Below, piece by piece: positions 44,326-52,143 of a DNA stretch of 64,000 nucleotides. This DNA comes from an uncultured Mycoplasmatota bacterium (GTDB lineage Bacteria; Bacillota_I; Bacilli_A; RF39; UBA660): contig UQSR01000003.1 of NCBI GenBank assembly GCA_900543825.1, forward strand, positions 1-64,000, read 5' to 3'. A model generated the notes under the pieces. The model did not search any database. It worked only from the letters and a program-made list of their open reading frames with translations, and had not been told where the DNA came from. Position numbers and translations under genes: made by a program. Numbering within the stretch: position 1 is the stretch's first letter; each line of letters starts with the position of its first letter.

Positions 44326-45807
44326 CTTTTCTTTATCTTCATTTTTTCTAATATATTGATAATAATATGCTGAATTCTTTTTAAGCTCAGTATTAAGCTT
44401 ATCAATACCCATTTCTTCAGCTAAAGTCTTAGAATCAGAAAACAAATTAGTACCAATACCAAGCCTATTACCCTCAATATTTACTCCCATAGCTCCAAGC
44501 GTAGTAGGAAACATATCCATCGTAGTAAATATCCTGTTCTTATTTCTTACATTATTATCATTATATACATTAATAAAAGTATTAAATACAGTTCTCTTAT
44601 ACCCATTATCCAACTTATAAAAATTATTCTGCATAGTAGGATGATCACCAGTAATAATAATAGTCGTATTATCATAAAAATCTTGTTCCTTAACCCATGA
44701 TATAAAATCACTAACCATTTTATCAGAACAATAGAAAGAATTAGCATAATGATTATCAAATACCTCTTCACAATCATCCTCCAAATAACCATCAGCAAAA
44801 TGAGTATCAGCAGTTAATAAAGTCAAATTAAACGGTTCATCATCTTTAGATATCTCCATTAACTTCTCTTTAGCATAAGTAAATAACTTCTTATCTTCAT
44901 AACCCCACCATTTATAATAATCACTACTTATTTTACCTTCTTTAATAGCGGTATAATAATCACTTATCTCATAACCATGAGTACTAAAATAAGCCTTTCT
45001 ACCACCAAACTCCGAATCAGAACCAATCATCAAATAATTATTATAACCATTATCTTTTAAAATATCACCTAAAGTAACAATATTACTAAATTTAGTACTA
45101 TTACTATCATAGTCATCAACTTTCAACTTTAAAGGAACACCCGAAGTTTGTGCAATCATCGCCGCCACTGTCCAACTAGTACCATATGACTCCTCAGCAC
45201 CACCAAGTAAATTAGTATTAGAAAAATTCAAATTATTCAAAGCCATATTTTCTAAATTAGGCATTATCGAAACATCAAATGTACCACCATTTGCTTTACT
45301 AACATTAGAAGTTTCAGTAGATTCCATAAAAATATATATCAAATTCCTCTTCTTATTAGGAAAATCTATCTTAACATCATCACCAGATACATAATAATCC
45401 TTAAATAAATCACTATTAACTAAACCATTAAAAGCAAAACCAAAAAAACCAACACTTATTCCTAAACAAATTATAGATATTGCAAGAACTATTCTATTAT
45501 ATCTCTTAGTATTTTTTATCGGTAATATTTGTTTTTCCTTCTTTTTACTATTTCTTATATATAACTTCTTATCAAAATCAATCGTAGGTAATAAAAATAT
45601 CCCATATATTATTACAAAAACAAAGAAAGAAATAATATAACTAACAAACTTAACTGGTTGTCCACCTGCTCCAGAAATCTTAAGAACACTATACATATAC
45701 TGATCAAAAGAAGAATTATATATATTAACCTTCAAATATATAGATAATAATAATATAAGTGAAGCAATTATTAATAATATATTATCTTTAAATTTCCATT
45801 TTTTCAT
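44320..45807 (-). CDS. OpgB/MdoB-like phosphoglycerol transferase (LTA synthase superfamily)
   Basis: A 495-aa membrane-anchored alkaline-phosphatase-superfamily protein with three N-terminal helices and an extracellular domain. The motif ESYGTSWTVAAMIAQTSGVPL (nucleophile region) and NLIYIFMESTETS are typical of the MdoB/OpgB branch rather than LtaS, and IITGDHPTMQNN is the second metal site. MdoB moves phosphoglycerol from phosphatidylglycerol to periplasmic glucans in Proteobacteria; the substrate here is probably a surface polymer. It is the third superfamily member in this window. The start is the ATG after GAGGTG, twelve codons inside the longest frame. Confidence 0.82.
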   Translation of the reverse strand: MKKWKFKDNILLIIASLILLLSIYLKVNIYNSSFDQYMYSVLKISGAGGQPVKFVSYIISFFVFVIIYGIFLLPTIDFDKKLYIRNSKKKEKQILPIKNTKRYNRIVLAISIICLGISVGFFGFAFNGLVNSDLFKDYYVSGDDVKIDFPNKKRNLIYIFMESTETSNVSKANGGTFDVSIMPNLENMALNNLNFSNTNLLGGAEESYGTSWTVAAMIAQTSGVPLKLKVDDYDSNSTKFSNIVTLGDILKDNGYNNYLMIGSDSEFGGRKAYFSTHGYEISDYYTAIKEGKISSDYYKWWGYEDKKLFTYAKEKLMEISKDDEPFNLTLLTADTHFADGYLEDDCEEVFDNHYANSFYCSDKMVSDFISWVKEQDFYDNTTIIITGDHPTMQNNFYKLDNGYKRTVFNTFINVYNDNNVRNKNRIFTTMDMFPTTLGAMGVNIEGNRLGIGTNLFSDSKTLAEEMGIDKLNTELKKNSAYYYQYIRKNEDKEKK

Positions 45808-45853
45808 CTCACACCTCTTCTTAACCATTATACTATATATCAAACAAAAATAA

Positions 45854-45877
45854 AAGATAGAAAATAAATTCTATCTT
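45854..45877 (-). terminator. Terminator at the end of asnB
   Basis: AAGATAGAA/TTCTATCTT stem with a 6-nt loop, overlapping the stop codon and followed by a T-rich tract on the minus strand. Confidence 0.8.
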
Positions 45878-47679
45878 AATACGAAATACTCATCATACCA
45901 TTTCAAGAAACTATAAACAGCCCAAATACGCCTATAATTATCCTTTACCCTATTCTTATGTTCATCCAATATTCTTAATAAATAATCATTATTAAATAAC
46001 TCTTTAGCAATATCCGTATTAAAAGTATTCTTAATCTCATTATAAAAATCATCTTCTCTAATCCATTCCCTTATAGGTACAGGAAAACCAAGTTTTTTCT
46101 TCTTATAAGCATCATTAGGAATAACCCTTTTAGCGGCACTTCTTAAAGCAACTTTAGTAGTACCATCAGATACCTTATATTTTCTAGGTAACATTGACGA
46201 AATCTTAAACACTTCCATATCCGTAAAAGGTACTCTAGATTCAATAGAATGAGCCATTGTCATCTTATCTACTATAGTCAAAATATTATTACTAAGCCAA
46301 TATCTAATATCAACAGCAAGCATCTTATCAAGCTTATTATAATCCTTATACTCTTCATATATATCTTTAGTTATATCCCTATTCTTAATATAATTATCAC
46401 TATTCAATACATCTTTAAGTTCATCATCATAATACGTTCTATTAATACTAACATAAGAATCCTCTAAAGACTTACCTCTTCTTATAATATATCTTGTAAA
46501 CTTATTCTTAGGCAATACCTTACATACACCAGCAAAAGATTTCCTTAACCATAGAGGTAACTTGGTATAAAAATTATCATCATAACTATTATACCCTCCA
46601 AAAAACTCATCAGCACCTTCTCCAGATAAAACAACCTTAACATCACGACTAGCTAATCTAGATAAAAAATAAACAGCAATAGCACAACCATCCGCAGTAG
46701 GTTCGTCCATATGATAATATACATCTGGAATAGCTTTCATATATTCCTCTTTAGATATCTTTTCACTAATATTCTTTATCTTTAACTTATCAGTCAAATC
46801 CTTAGCATAATCAATCTCACTATATTTAGCCAAATCAAAACCAATAGTATAAGTTTTATCAGGTCTAGCTAAACTAACCAAATAAGAAGAATCAACACCA
46901 CTAGAAAGAAATGAACCAACCTCAACATCACTAATCAAATGATGTTTAGTAGAATCTTCCATAACATTAGATATCTTATCTACCATCTCATCAAAACTAT
47001 CTTTAGAAGAAGAAAAAGAAACCTTAAAATACCTATTAATCTTAATATCACCATTCTTAACATTAATAGTCATATAATTACCCCCGGGTAATCTATAAAC
47101 ATTCCTAAAAAACGTCTCATCCGTAGGAGTAAAACTAAAAGTCAAATAAGGTCCCAATAATTCCTTATTAAGTTCCTTTATAAATTTAGGATGAGCTAAA
47201 AAACTCTTAATCTCAGATCCAAATAAAATAACATCATTATTCTTATAATAATATAAAGGCTTAATACCAAATTGATCTCTAGCTATAAAAACCTCATCTT
47301 TATTCTTATCATAAATAGCAAAAGCAAACATTCCTCTAAGCTTATTAAGTAACTCATGACCCCATTTTTCATAACCATGAAGTATTACCTCAGTATCAGT
47401 ATTAGTGGTAAATTTATATTCCTTCAACTCTTCTTTTAATTCCTTATAATTATATACTTCACCATTATATACAATCAAAACACTCTTATCTTCATTATAT
47501 ATAGGTTGATCTCCACCCTTTATATCAATTATAGATAATCTTCTTTGTCCCAAAGCCACATAATCATCTACATAAATACCTTCAGCATCCGGACCACGAT
47601 GTATAATTCTATTATTCATTTCTTTAATTAATTTATCTTTATTTTTTTCTTTACTTATAATTCCATTAATTCCACACAT
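45871..47679 (-). CDS. asnB: Asparagine synthetase, glutamine-hydrolysing
   Basis: AsnB makes asparagine from aspartate, glutamine and ATP. The 602-aa protein starts MCGINGI; the N-terminal Cys2 is the glutaminase nucleophile, so the 21-codon longer reading is excluded, and a GAGAGG ribosome-binding site fits this start. The glutaminase domain (about 2-210) has RRLSIID and YNGEVYN; the synthetase domain has the PP-loop SSGVDSSYL near 273 and LSGEGADEFFGGY. Normal length. It has its own terminator. In Bacillus the neighbouring locus carries asnS rather than asnB. Confidence 0.95.
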   Translation of the reverse strand: MCGINGIISKEKNKDKLIKEMNNRIIHRGPDAEGIYVDDYVALGQRRLSIIDIKGGDQPIYNEDKSVLIVYNGEVYNYKELKEELKEYKFTTNTDTEVILHGYEKWGHELLNKLRGMFAFAIYDKNKDEVFIARDQFGIKPLYYYKNNDVILFGSEIKSFLAHPKFIKELNKELLGPYLTFSFTPTDETFFRNVYRLPGGNYMTINVKNGDIKINRYFKVSFSSSKDSFDEMVDKISNVMEDSTKHHLISDVEVGSFLSSGVDSSYLVSLARPDKTYTIGFDLAKYSEIDYAKDLTDKLKIKNISEKISKEEYMKAIPDVYYHMDEPTADGCAIAVYFLSRLASRDVKVVLSGEGADEFFGGYNSYDDNFYTKLPLWLRKSFAGVCKVLPKNKFTRYIIRRGKSLEDSYVSINRTYYDDELKDVLNSDNYIKNRDITKDIYEEYKDYNKLDKMLAVDIRYWLSNNILTIVDKMTMAHSIESRVPFTDMEVFKISSMLPRKYKVSDGTTKVALRSAAKRVIPNDAYKKKKLGFPVPIREWIREDDFYNEIKNTFNTDIAKELFNNDYLLRILDEHKNRVKDNYRRIWAVYSFLKWYDEYFVLR

Positions 47680-47753
47680 ATTAATACCTCTCTTACATAT
47701 TAGTATACCACAAAAGAAAAAAAGTAAAAACTCTTTTACCATTTCTTTACTTA

Positions 47754-48563
47754 TTATTTACAAAATCTATCTTTATATGAACAATGTTTACATATATCTA
47801 AATAGACCTTATTACTATTAAAACCTTTAATAGTATTTAAATATTTATCACTACCAAGAATATCTTCCATGTTATCAGTAAAAATATTACCAAGATTACT
47901 CTCACCTTCAGCATCCAAACAACAAACACAAACAGTCCCTGAAACAAGAATAGCAATCTGTTTTTTACCACCAAGACAAGTACCATTTTCATTATAATAC
48001 TCATTATAAGTGCTAGGCCAATCAAACTTACTATCCAAACTCAAATATACATTATCCTCAAGTTTCATCTTATCATATAATTCAAGAACATTATATTTAT
48101 TTCTAATCATATCTAAATATTTATTATTTAAAGTATCCATACTTTTATCCAATGTCCAAAATCTATAACTAACATAACAAGATAACCTATCAACACTATA
48201 AAAAATATCATCTATATAATTACTCTTATTATTCTCACTATGAAGAGATATATTAATCTGATAAATATTATCATACTTATTAAGTACATCTAGTTTATCT
48301 CTAATAAACACCCCATTAGTAGTAATACATACTCTTTTCTTATATTTATTACAAATACCAAGAATATCATCCAAATAATGATGTGTAAGAGGTTCTCCCT
48401 TAACATGAAGATATACATAATCAGTATAATCACATATCTTTTTCATAACAACCTCAAATTCATCAGGAGTCATTTCTCTTTTTTCATTTTTTGTAAGACT
48501 ACAAAAAGAACAACTCAAATTACAAACATTAGTTATTTCTACATATATTCTTTTAAACTTCAT
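47754..48563 (-). CDS. Radical SAM protein
   Basis: A 269-aa radical SAM enzyme: EITNVCNLSCSFCSLTK at the N-terminus holds the CxxxCxxC iron-sulfur cluster, followed by HVKGEPLTHHYLDDILGIC (GE motif) and ITTNGVFI. The C-terminal part has further cysteines (CVCCLDAEG, ICKHCSYKDRFC) that look like a SPASM-type auxiliary cluster region. The substrate is unknown. SPASM proteins often modify peptides, but no candidate precursor gene is seen nearby. It lies 75 nt upstream of asnB and could be cotranscribed. Confidence 0.82.
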   Translation of the reverse strand: MKFKRIYVEITNVCNLSCSFCSLTKNEKREMTPDEFEVVMKKICDYTDYVYLHVKGEPLTHHYLDDILGICNKYKKRVCITTNGVFIRDKLDVLNKYDNIYQINISLHSENNKSNYIDDIFYSVDRLSCYVSYRFWTLDKSMDTLNNKYLDMIRNKYNVLELYDKMKLEDNVYLSLDSKFDWPSTYNEYYNENGTCLGGKKQIAILVSGTVCVCCLDAEGESNLGNIFTDNMEDILGSDKYLNTIKGFNSNKVYLDICKHCSYKDRFCK

Positions 48564-48631
48564 ATCATATCATCCTTTAATTCAACACCCAAAATATTTA
48601 TTTTAAGACTATCACAATAGACTTAAAATAA

Positions 48632-48656
48632 CACTCTAAGACCTAGGCTTAGAGTG
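48632..48656 (-). terminator. Probable terminator after nth
   Basis: CACTCTAAG/CTTAGAGTG stem with a 7-nt loop overlaps the nth stop. The tail TTATTTTAAG on the minus strand is only moderately T-rich. Confidence 0.5.
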
Positions 48657-49274
48657 CATAGAATAATATTTACACATATCCTTCAATTTACAATCATCAC
48701 ATATCGGATTAATAGCCTTACACTTATATCTACCAAAAAACACCAACTGATGATGCACCCTATTCCATTTATCCTCAGGAATTCTCTTCATAAGCTTCTT
48801 TTCCACAACAATTACATCATCACTTTCATTAGCTAGTCCAAGTCTTTTACTAACCCTATTAACATGCGTATCCACCGCTATGGTAGGTTCATTATATATA
48901 ACAGATAAAAAAACATTCACCGTCTTTCTACCCACACCAGGAAGAGTTTCTAAATACCCCCTATTATTAGGAATAGGCATCATATTATCATTTATCAATC
49001 TATTAGCAATTTCCTTAATAAATACACTTTTCTTTTTATAAGTACCAATAGGCTTAATTATCCTCTCAATATCCTTAATATCAGCATTAGCAATATCATA
49101 AATAGACTTGTATCTATTAAATAATACCCTATTTACCTCATTTACCCTCTTATCAGTAGTTTGAGCACTCATTACTATTGCCATCAATAATTCATAATCT
49201 TTTGTATATTCAAGTTCACATCTAGGATTAGGAAACAATTCATCTAAATAATCAATAATCATATTAATCATCAT
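48636..49274 (-). CDS. nth: Endonuclease III
   Basis: Nth is a base-excision repair glycosylase/lyase for oxidised pyrimidines. The 212-aa protein has the helix-hairpin-helix LPGVGRKTVN with catalytic K117, the catalytic D135 in AVDTHVNR, and the 4Fe-4S motif Cys185-X6-Cys192-X2-Cys195-X5-Cys201. The gene directly follows dnaD with a small overlap, as in Bacillus and many Firmicutes, and is translated probably by coupling since no clear ribosome-binding site is seen at its start. Confidence 0.95.
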   Translation of the reverse strand: MMINMIIDYLDELFPNPRCELEYTKDYELLMAIVMSAQTTDKRVNEVNRVLFNRYKSIYDIANADIKDIERIIKPIGTYKKKSVFIKEIANRLINDNMMPIPNNRGYLETLPGVGRKTVNVFLSVIYNEPTIAVDTHVNRVSKRLGLANESDDVIVVEKKLMKRIPEDKWNRVHHQLVFFGRYKCKAINPICDDCKLKDMCKYYSMHSKPRS

Positions 49275-49914
49275 TTAACCAGTCATAGAAGAAAACATCC
49301 TTAGTTTCCTCTTTTCTACTTTCCCTAGCCTTATTTTTAGCTTCCATAACATCATTTTTACTCTTATAACCCTTCTTACGCCAATTATATAAAATAGTTT
49401 CAATATAGCGAAGACTAGTAACCCCATTATAAATAGCTTCCTTCAAAGCTTCCATAATTAACTCATGAGAAAAATTATCATCAATCCATCCCTTAATAAT
49501 CTGACATTCCATCGAAGATATAGGTCTACCAAACTCATTTTCAAAAGTACTAAAAATATCACTATTATCTAATGTCTTTTCCTTTTTATTATCAATAATC
49601 AAACCAACAATCTTCTTATACAACAAATCAAGTGATATATACTCTTCACTCTTTCCATCACTATTCTTCTCTAAAGTAATAGATATTATCTTCTTTTCAT
49701 CCAAACTACTAAGAATTTCCATAACCTTAAACTTATCCATTCCCAAATTAATAGCTATTTCTTCCGGATTATATACAATCCTATCCCCTTTATCAATAAT
49801 AAATATAAGTACTATTAATTCCTCAGCAGTAATACCCAATCTCAAATAATAATTAAACAAATATCTAGGTACAATTATCGGTCTATCTTTTAATAATTTC
49901 TCAATATTATCCAT
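49264..49914 (-). CDS. dnaD: DNA replication initiation protein DnaD
   Basis: DnaD remodels DNA at the replication origin and recruits the helicase-loading machinery in low-GC Gram-positives. The 216-aa protein has an N-terminal winged-helix part (about 30-85) and a C-terminal DnaD domain (about 115-195) with the signature EFGRPISSMECQIIKGWID and YIETILYNWRKKG. The dnaD-nth order is conserved with Bacillus. AGGAGG precedes two adjacent ATGs; the second has the better spacing and is used here. Confidence 0.93.
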   Translation of the reverse strand: MDNIEKLLKDRPIIVPRYLFNYYLRLGITAEELIVLIFIIDKGDRIVYNPEEIAINLGMDKFKVMEILSSLDEKKIISITLEKNSDGKSEEYISLDLLYKKIVGLIIDNKKEKTLDNSDIFSTFENEFGRPISSMECQIIKGWIDDNFSHELIMEALKEAIYNGVTSLRYIETILYNWRKKGYKSKNDVMEAKNKARESRKEETKDVFFYDWLNDD

Positions 49915-50308
49915 CATTACCTCCTAATAACACTTGATAAGCTAATTCATTATTATCTATATTATAAAAATTATAAGTCAAATTATCACCATCTCTTATT
50001 TTTTCTTCATAATATAAATTATTTCTTCTATACACCAAATCCAAATCATTATCCTTTAACTTACTCTTATCTATACTATATACCTCTTCATAATTCAAAT
50101 CAAGTACAATTACCTTATCACGATCTTTAACAACATAATAATTATTATCTTTATTCAAATATTCAATATCCTTAATATCAGTATTCTTATATATATCACT
50201 AATCAATCTCTTCTGATAATTATCATTCTTAATAGAAGGATAAATATATATACCAAGTATTAATACAATAAATACCATAAGTAATATAAATACACTTTTC
50301 TTAGACAT
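49907..50308 (-). CDS. TseB/YpmB-like membrane protein (probable)
   Basis: A 133-aa protein with one N-terminal membrane helix (about 6-24) and a small extracellular domain with alternating Tyr/charged strands (KDNNYYVVKDRDKVIVLDLNYEEV). In Bacillus the gene just upstream in the dnaD-nth locus is ypmB (tseB), a membrane protein with PepSY-like domains that binds PBP2A. Size, topology and position fit, although sequence likeness is weak. It overlaps the dnaD start by 8 nt and has its own promoter. Confidence 0.5.
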   Translation of the reverse strand: MSKKSVFILLMVFIVLILGIYIYPSIKNDNYQKRLISDIYKNTDIKDIEYLNKDNNYYVVKDRDKVIVLDLNYEEVYSIDKSKLKDNDLDLVYRRNNLYYEEKIRDGDNLTYNFYNIDNNELAYQVLLGGNDG

Positions 50309-50331
50309 ATATTTATCACATCCTTTAGCCT

Positions 50332-50360
50332 ATTATACTATGATTTTCCCTTTTTGTGAA
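50332..50360 (-). promoter_or_regulatory. Sigma-A promoter for the tseB-dnaD-nth operon
   Basis: Minus strand: TTCACA, 17-bp spacer, TATAAT. It overlaps the last codons of the upstream lipoprotein gene. Confidence 0.65.
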
Positions 50361-50934
50361 TAGTTTTTCCTCTTATTTTATCCGTTGTTATAATAAAATT
50401 ATTATCCCTTATAGTCATAGTCAAATAAGAAGATTTATCTATCGTATAAGAATCAACCCATATTAAAGATAAATGATACATAAACCTATAATTAAACCTA
50501 GTATAACTATCATAAAAAAGTATATACATATCATTACTTAAAGTAATATAAAAATCATCATCAATATTATATAAATATAAAAAATCACAATTACCATAAT
50601 TATCCCTATCAAGTTCTTTAATATATATACAAAAATTATAATTATCAATATTTATTTCTATCTTATCATTCCTCTTAATAACCAAGTCATTTATAACAAT
50701 ACCACTATCAATATCATTCAAATCAATATAATAATCACTATATATATCACTATCAAAATAATCAAAATATAATAAATAATATATATCATTCCTATTAATA
50801 AGAAAACAAGTAGTATCATCTCTAATAAATCTAATAGAATTATCTGGTAAATAATTATAATCCTCTTCTTTCCTATAATAACTACTACAACCAGTCAGTA
50901 ACAATATCATAAATACCAAATATATTTTTTTCAT
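50338..50934 (-). CDS. Lipoprotein of unknown function
   Basis: A 198-aa protein with a lipoprotein signal (MKKIYLVFMILLLTGC, Cys at 16) and a Tyr/Asp/Asn-rich mature part without recognisable domains. It should be anchored to the outer face of the membrane. Unusually, no ribosome-binding site is seen before the ATG: the preceding bases are AATAATTACT. A CATAAT box about ten bases upstream raises the possibility of a leaderless transcript. I do not recognise the family. Confidence 0.65.
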   Translation of the reverse strand: MKKIYLVFMILLLTGCSSYYRKEEDYNYLPDNSIRFIRDDTTCFLINRNDIYYLLYFDYFDSDIYSDYYIDLNDIDSGIVINDLVIKRNDKIEINIDNYNFCIYIKELDRDNYGNCDFLYLYNIDDDFYITLSNDMYILFYDSYTRFNYRFMYHLSLIWVDSYTIDKSSYLTMTIRDNNFIITTDKIRGKTIHKKGKS

Positions 50935-50963
50935 AGTAATTATTATGTATAAATTAAAAAAAA

Positions 50964-50995
50964 ATACTAGATAATTACTTATAATTATCTAGTAT
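50964..50995 (-). terminator. Terminator at the end of cca
   Basis: A 14-bp ATACTAGATAATTA/TAATTATCTAGTAT stem overlaps the cca stop; a 4-nt loop and a run of nine T follow on the minus strand. Confidence 0.92.
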
Positions 50996-52066
50996 ATACT
51001 TCTTAATATCATCATAATTATTATCTAATTCATTATCCAATATTTTTCTTTCAACATCAGTAAGTATCTCTTTAATATATTTACCAGGTTCCCTATTCAA
51101 TATATCAGATATATCATTTCCCCTAATTAAAATATCCTTAGAAGTATGAATAGGTAATTCCTGATATATAGTATTAATCTTTCTTTTAGATATACCACGT
51201 ATTTCTCCATATACCGTACAAAGATAAGGACCATATTTATATAACAAATAATTATCAAGCTTATCATACTTTAACAATTCCCTTAATTCCTTCATCTGAT
51301 TCTTTTCCAATTTAGTAAATGGATAAATATCATCTACCTCTAATTGACACCAAATACCAATCAAATCATTACATATCTTAATATTAGGTAATTTATTAAT
51401 ATCCAAAGCATTAGTTAAACTTAAATCAATCAATAACTTAATACCCTTTTCCTTATTCTGTGATAAAAATATACAATCAAGTTCCTCTTTTTTCCTATTC
51501 ATCGATAAACTTTTCAAAAGATAACTATATTTAGATAAAAAATGTTTAGTCTTAGGTTCAATATCAAAATCAAGTATTGTAGCAAATCTTATACATCTAA
51601 GTATTCTAAGAGAATCCTCTTTAATACGATATCTAGGATTTCCAACTGTCCTAAGTATATGATTATTCAAATCATTCTTAACATTTAAAATATCAAGTAT
51701 CTTACCATCACTATTCATACATAAAGTATTTACCGTAAAATCCCTTCTCAATAAATCCTTCTTTATATTCTTAATATATTTAATATTAACTGGAATCCTA
51801 TTATTTTCATACTTAATTTCTTTTCTAAAAGTAGTTATATCATATTTATATCCCTTATATGATACCACTACACTACCATATTCAATATCAGATATACTTA
51901 CATTTTCAAATAAATTTAATATATCCTTAGGAGTAGCAGATGTACATATATCAATATCATTAGTCTTTCTATTTAAAAGAGTATCACGTACATAACCACC
52001 AACTATATAAGCATCATATCCATTATCCTCAAATTTCTTTAATATTTCAAGTGCCTTCTCTTTCAT
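50975..52066 (-). CDS. cca: CCA tRNA nucleotidyltransferase
   Basis: This enzyme adds or repairs the 3' CCA of tRNAs; it is needed here because the tRNA-Leu at the window start does not encode CCA. The 363-aa protein has the nucleotidyltransferase head YIVGGYVRDTLLNRKTNDID (near 19-38), DITTFR, the RRDFTVNTLC motif, and the LRILRCIRFAT neck, as in class II bacterial enzymes. The C-terminal body is helical and somewhat shorter than in Bacillus. cca lies in the same broad neighbourhood as dnaD-nth in Bacillus. Confidence 0.95.
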   Translation of the reverse strand: MKEKALEILKKFEDNGYDAYIVGGYVRDTLLNRKTNDIDICTSATPKDILNLFENVSISDIEYGSVVVSYKGYKYDITTFRKEIKYENNRIPVNIKYIKNIKKDLLRRDFTVNTLCMNSDGKILDILNVKNDLNNHILRTVGNPRYRIKEDSLRILRCIRFATILDFDIEPKTKHFLSKYSYLLKSLSMNRKKEELDCIFLSQNKEKGIKLLIDLSLTNALDINKLPNIKICNDLIGIWCQLEVDDIYPFTKLEKNQMKELRELLKYDKLDNYLLYKYGPYLCTVYGEIRGISKRKINTIYQELPIHTSKDILIRGNDISDILNREPGKYIKEILTDVERKILDNELDNNYDDIKKYILDNYK

Positions 52067-52081
52067 AGTACCTCCATTAAT

Positions 52082-52110
52082 ATTATAGCAAATGAGTAAA
52101 AAAAATGCAA
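52082..52110 (-). promoter_or_regulatory. Sigma-A promoter for cca
   Basis: Minus strand: TTGCAT, 17-bp spacer ending in TGC, TATAAT (extended -10). It overlaps the thrS terminator. Confidence 0.7.
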
Positions 52111-52134
52111 AGTATCTCCTAATACTTTACATTT
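52103..52134 (-). terminator. Terminator after thrS
   Basis: AAATGxAAAGTAT pairs with ATACTTTxCATTT across a 6-nt loop, followed by eight T on the minus strand. Confidence 0.85.
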
Positions 52135-52143
52135 AATTTAATT

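Noticed and set aside
45871..48563. asnB next to a radical SAM gene as a lasso- or modified-peptide cluster
   Set aside because: AsnB is a full canonical asparagine synthetase with its Cys2 glutaminase, and no precursor peptide, protease or transporter gene is nearby.
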